From UBA5738 sp964470995 (GTDB lineage Bacteria > Patescibacteriota > Minisyncoccia > Minisyncoccales > UBA5738): DNA of 63,887 nucleotides. The translations under genes were made by a program, and so were the position numbers. The notes beneath the pieces were generated by a model that saw nothing but the letters and a program-made list of their open reading frames with translations, had not been told where the DNA came from and did no database searches. The number at the start of each line of letters is the position of its first letter. Position 1 is the stretch's first letter. The DNA is taken from positions 1-63,887 of the forward strand of contig CAYYEP010000005.1 of the NCBI GenBank assembly GCA_964470995.1, given 5' to 3'. This document shows positions 62,180 through 63,887 of this stretch, one piece after another.

Positions 62180-63887
62180 TTGACTCTCAAAAGCCTTAAT
62201 AAATTGATACAAAATATTTCAAATCTGCGTTTTGGAATATCAGCGAAAAAATATTTTTTTTCGCGTCGTTATTTTATTTTATTTTTTGCCGCGGTTATCG
62301 CTTCGTTTTTTTACGTTGATTTTTTTGTTGCGGAGGCGGCGATCAATAAAAAAATTAACTATCAGGGAAAGCTGACTGATTCGTCCGGTGTCGCCGTTAC
62401 TGATGGAGCTTATGATTTTGTTTTTAAATTTTACGCGGCGGGAGGCGGCGCGGGTGCGGCGATATGGACCGAGTCGTGGAAGGATTCATCTTTGTTTACG
62501 GACGGCGATATTGATGTTACCGCGAACGGCTGTGCCAGCGGCGTTGATAAAATTTCTTATACTTCGCAGACGAACGAATCCAGCTTGGCGGCGGGACAGT
62601 TGTTGTGGAACACAACTCTAAAAGAGTCGGCGATAATCGAGTCGGCGGTAATTGCCAGCGATTATGTTTGTGTTTACGCGCCGATGAATACCTGGCCGGA
62701 TGGAAATGAAATTACCAATCGCGTTTACGTGAAGAATGGATTGTTTTCGGTAATGCTTGGCGGCGTACAACCGCTGGATGCGGTAAATTTTAATCAGACG
62801 GTTTATTTGGGGGTTACTGTTGGTAGTGACGATGAGATGTCTCCGCGCAAAATTATTGGCGCGGTACCCGGGGCTTTTGAGTCGGAACGGCTTGGCGGTT
62901 ATACCTGGGCGATGCCGGGAGAAATCGGTTTGGTAACTCCAAGTACGGGGGCTTTCACAACTTTGTCGGCAATTTATAGTGGCGTTTCGACGGCATTTAC
63001 GGTAAACCAATCGGGTGCAGGTTTTTTGATGGATATCCAAAAAAGCGGAGTGTCGAAATTTACTATCGATAATTCCGGCAATGTGGGGATTGGAACGACA
63101 GCTTCGGGATATCTTTTGGATGTTGCCGGAACTGCCGGAGCTTCCACTTCGGTTAACTCGCCCATATTCCAAGGGCGGGCCGCGGCGGTAACCTTTGGCA
63201 ACGCTTCGTACGGCACAACCATTGCCGGTTCGGGATTGACGGTTTCGCCCACGGCGTGGACCGCCACCCCGACCATTTCGGGGTTGATCACGGCTACCGG
63301 CGGGCTGACGGCGACCGGAACGCTGACGGCGAATGGCATTCTGGATGCCAACGGAAGCTTCACTCTGGGCGACAACGGCGATACCGGCGCGATTGATACT
63401 TCGTCGTGGAACATTACCAGCGCGGGCGCGATCTCGGGCATCACCACCCTGGGAATGAACGGCCAGTTAACATCAACCCTGGCCACGGGTACTTCACCGC
63501 TGGCGGTAACTTCGACCACGGTAAACACCAATTTAAACGCCGATTTGCTGGATGGAAACCATTCCACCGCCTTCCTGCTGGCTTCAACCGCGGCAACCCA
63601 AAACGGCTATTTCGGGGACATCTATCTGTACGATGATTCCACCCCATCCCATTATCTGCAGATTACCAACGGCGCCAACTTAACCGCGGCCAGAAGCCTG
63701 ACCATCAATACCGGCGATGCCAGCCGCATACTTACATTCAGCGGCGACGCCACGATATCGGGTACCAACACCGGCGACCAGACCATCACCCTTACCGGAG
63801 ACGTGACGGGCACGGGTACGGGATCATTCGCGACCACCATCGCCAACAACAGCGTGGACGGCACCGATATCGCCCTGGGTTCCGACG
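62180..63887 (+). CDS. Giant tail-fibre-like surface protein, 5' part
   Basis: An open frame with no stop from 62165 to the window end. No ATG precedes the signal sequence, so a TTG is the likely start (62174 or 62180). A basic start is followed by a hydrophobic signal segment (YFILFFAAVIASFFYVDFFV then AEAA). Next comes INYQGKLTDSSGVAVTDGAY, the usual head of these CPR proteins, then a domain ending PGAFESERLGGYTW. From about residue 255 the text is of phage-tail-fibre type: FTIDNSGNVGIGTTASGYLL, LNADLLDGNHSTAFLLAST, QTITLTGDVTGTGTGSFATT. Such proteins are often thousands of residues long. Codon use changes sharply near 63150 (see findings). 3' end missing. Confidence 0.85.
   Translation, partial: MTLKSLNKLIQNISNLRFGISAKKYFFSRRYFILFFAAVIASFFYVDFFVAEAAINKKINYQGKLTDSSGVAVTDGAYDFVFKFYAAGGGAGAAIWTESWKDSSLFTDGDIDVTANGCASGVDKISYTSQTNESSLAAGQLLWNTTLKESAIIESAVIASDYVCVYAPMNTWPDGNEITNRVYVKNGLFSVMLGGVQPLDAVNFNQTVYLGVTVGSDDEMSPRKIIGAVPGAFESERLGGYTWAMPGEIGLVTPSTGAFTTLSAIYSGVSTAFTVNQSGAGFLMDIQKSGVSKFTIDNSGNVGIGTTASGYLLDVAGTAGASTSVNSPIFQGRAAAVTFGNASYGTTIAGSGLTVSPTAWTATPTISGLITATGGLTATGTLTANGILDANGSFTLGDNGDTGAIDTSSWNITSAGAISGITTLGMNGQLTSTLATGTSPLAVTSTTVNTNLNADLLDGNHSTAFLLASTAATQNGYFGDIYLYDDSTPSHYLQITNGANLTAARSLTINTGDASRILTFSGDATISGTNTGDQTITLTGDVTGTGTGSFATTIANNSVDGTDIALGSD

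Overview
The window looks like a scaffold piece from a member of the Candidate Phyla Radiation (Patescibacteria, most like Parcubacteria). Reasons: very small housekeeping content per kilobase beside many large secreted repeat proteins of CPR type (Tyr-Ala-Trp-Gly-Glu-Asn repeats, DUF1566-like C-terminus, WxL-like proteins, a tail-fibre-like giant protein); a type IV pilus locus with inner-membrane parts but no PilP or PilQ secretin, as expected for a monoderm; lineage-type insertions in RpoC and LigA; and mostly unidirectional coding (only greA, comF, a transposase remnant and one possible microgene are on the minus strand). TGA and TAG both end well-defined genes, so the genetic code is the standard bacterial one. 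The taxonomy is inferred from gene content, not measured.

Layout. 1-3.7 kb: two hypothetical genes, a small secreted protein with a near-leaderless promoter, a decayed transposase, a 25-codon membrane peptide and tRNA-Gly(GCC). 3.7-9.8 kb: a secreted DUF1566-like protein split by an in-frame TAG, a Tyr-Ala-Trp-Gly repeat protein, two membrane proteins and a ketopantoate-reductase-like enzyme. 10.0-22.4 kb: four large exported proteins built from the same two-Cys beta-sandwich repeat; the second and third share a 1.69-kb almost identical 3' half. 22.5-27.8 kb: greA, an MFS remnant, polX, a Nudix hydrolase, a ThiI/MnmA-like tRNA sulfurtransferase, an alkyltransferase-like protein and comF. 27.8-39.4 kb: the type IV pilus locus (pilM, pilN, pilO, small membrane protein, pilB, response regulator, a 37-bp hairpin repeat array with an assembly gap, pilT, pilC, major pilin, pilD, four minor pilins). 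39.4-45.1 kb: ligA, rodA and an O-antigen-ligase/TPR protein. 45.2-56.5 kb: rpoB, rpoC, ftsK and recA. 56.6-63.9 kb: a surface cluster with three WxL-like proteins, one DUF916-like membrane protein, a fibronectin-III-like protein and the start of a giant fibre protein that runs off the end.

How it fits together. The surface gene blocks and the pilus locus together would cover the cell with adhesive material, which suits an episymbiont. Strong sigma70-like promoters (TTGACA or TTGTNN, 16-18 bp, TATAAT) precede the pilus operon, the pilin, rpoB, recA and the surface clusters, and clear intrinsic terminators separate the units. The most interesting regions are the duplicated surface-protein module, the WxL/DUF916-like cluster, a helically phased palindrome array upstream of recA, and the hairpin array inside the pilus operon. 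All functional statements come from reading motifs by eye; no database search was run.
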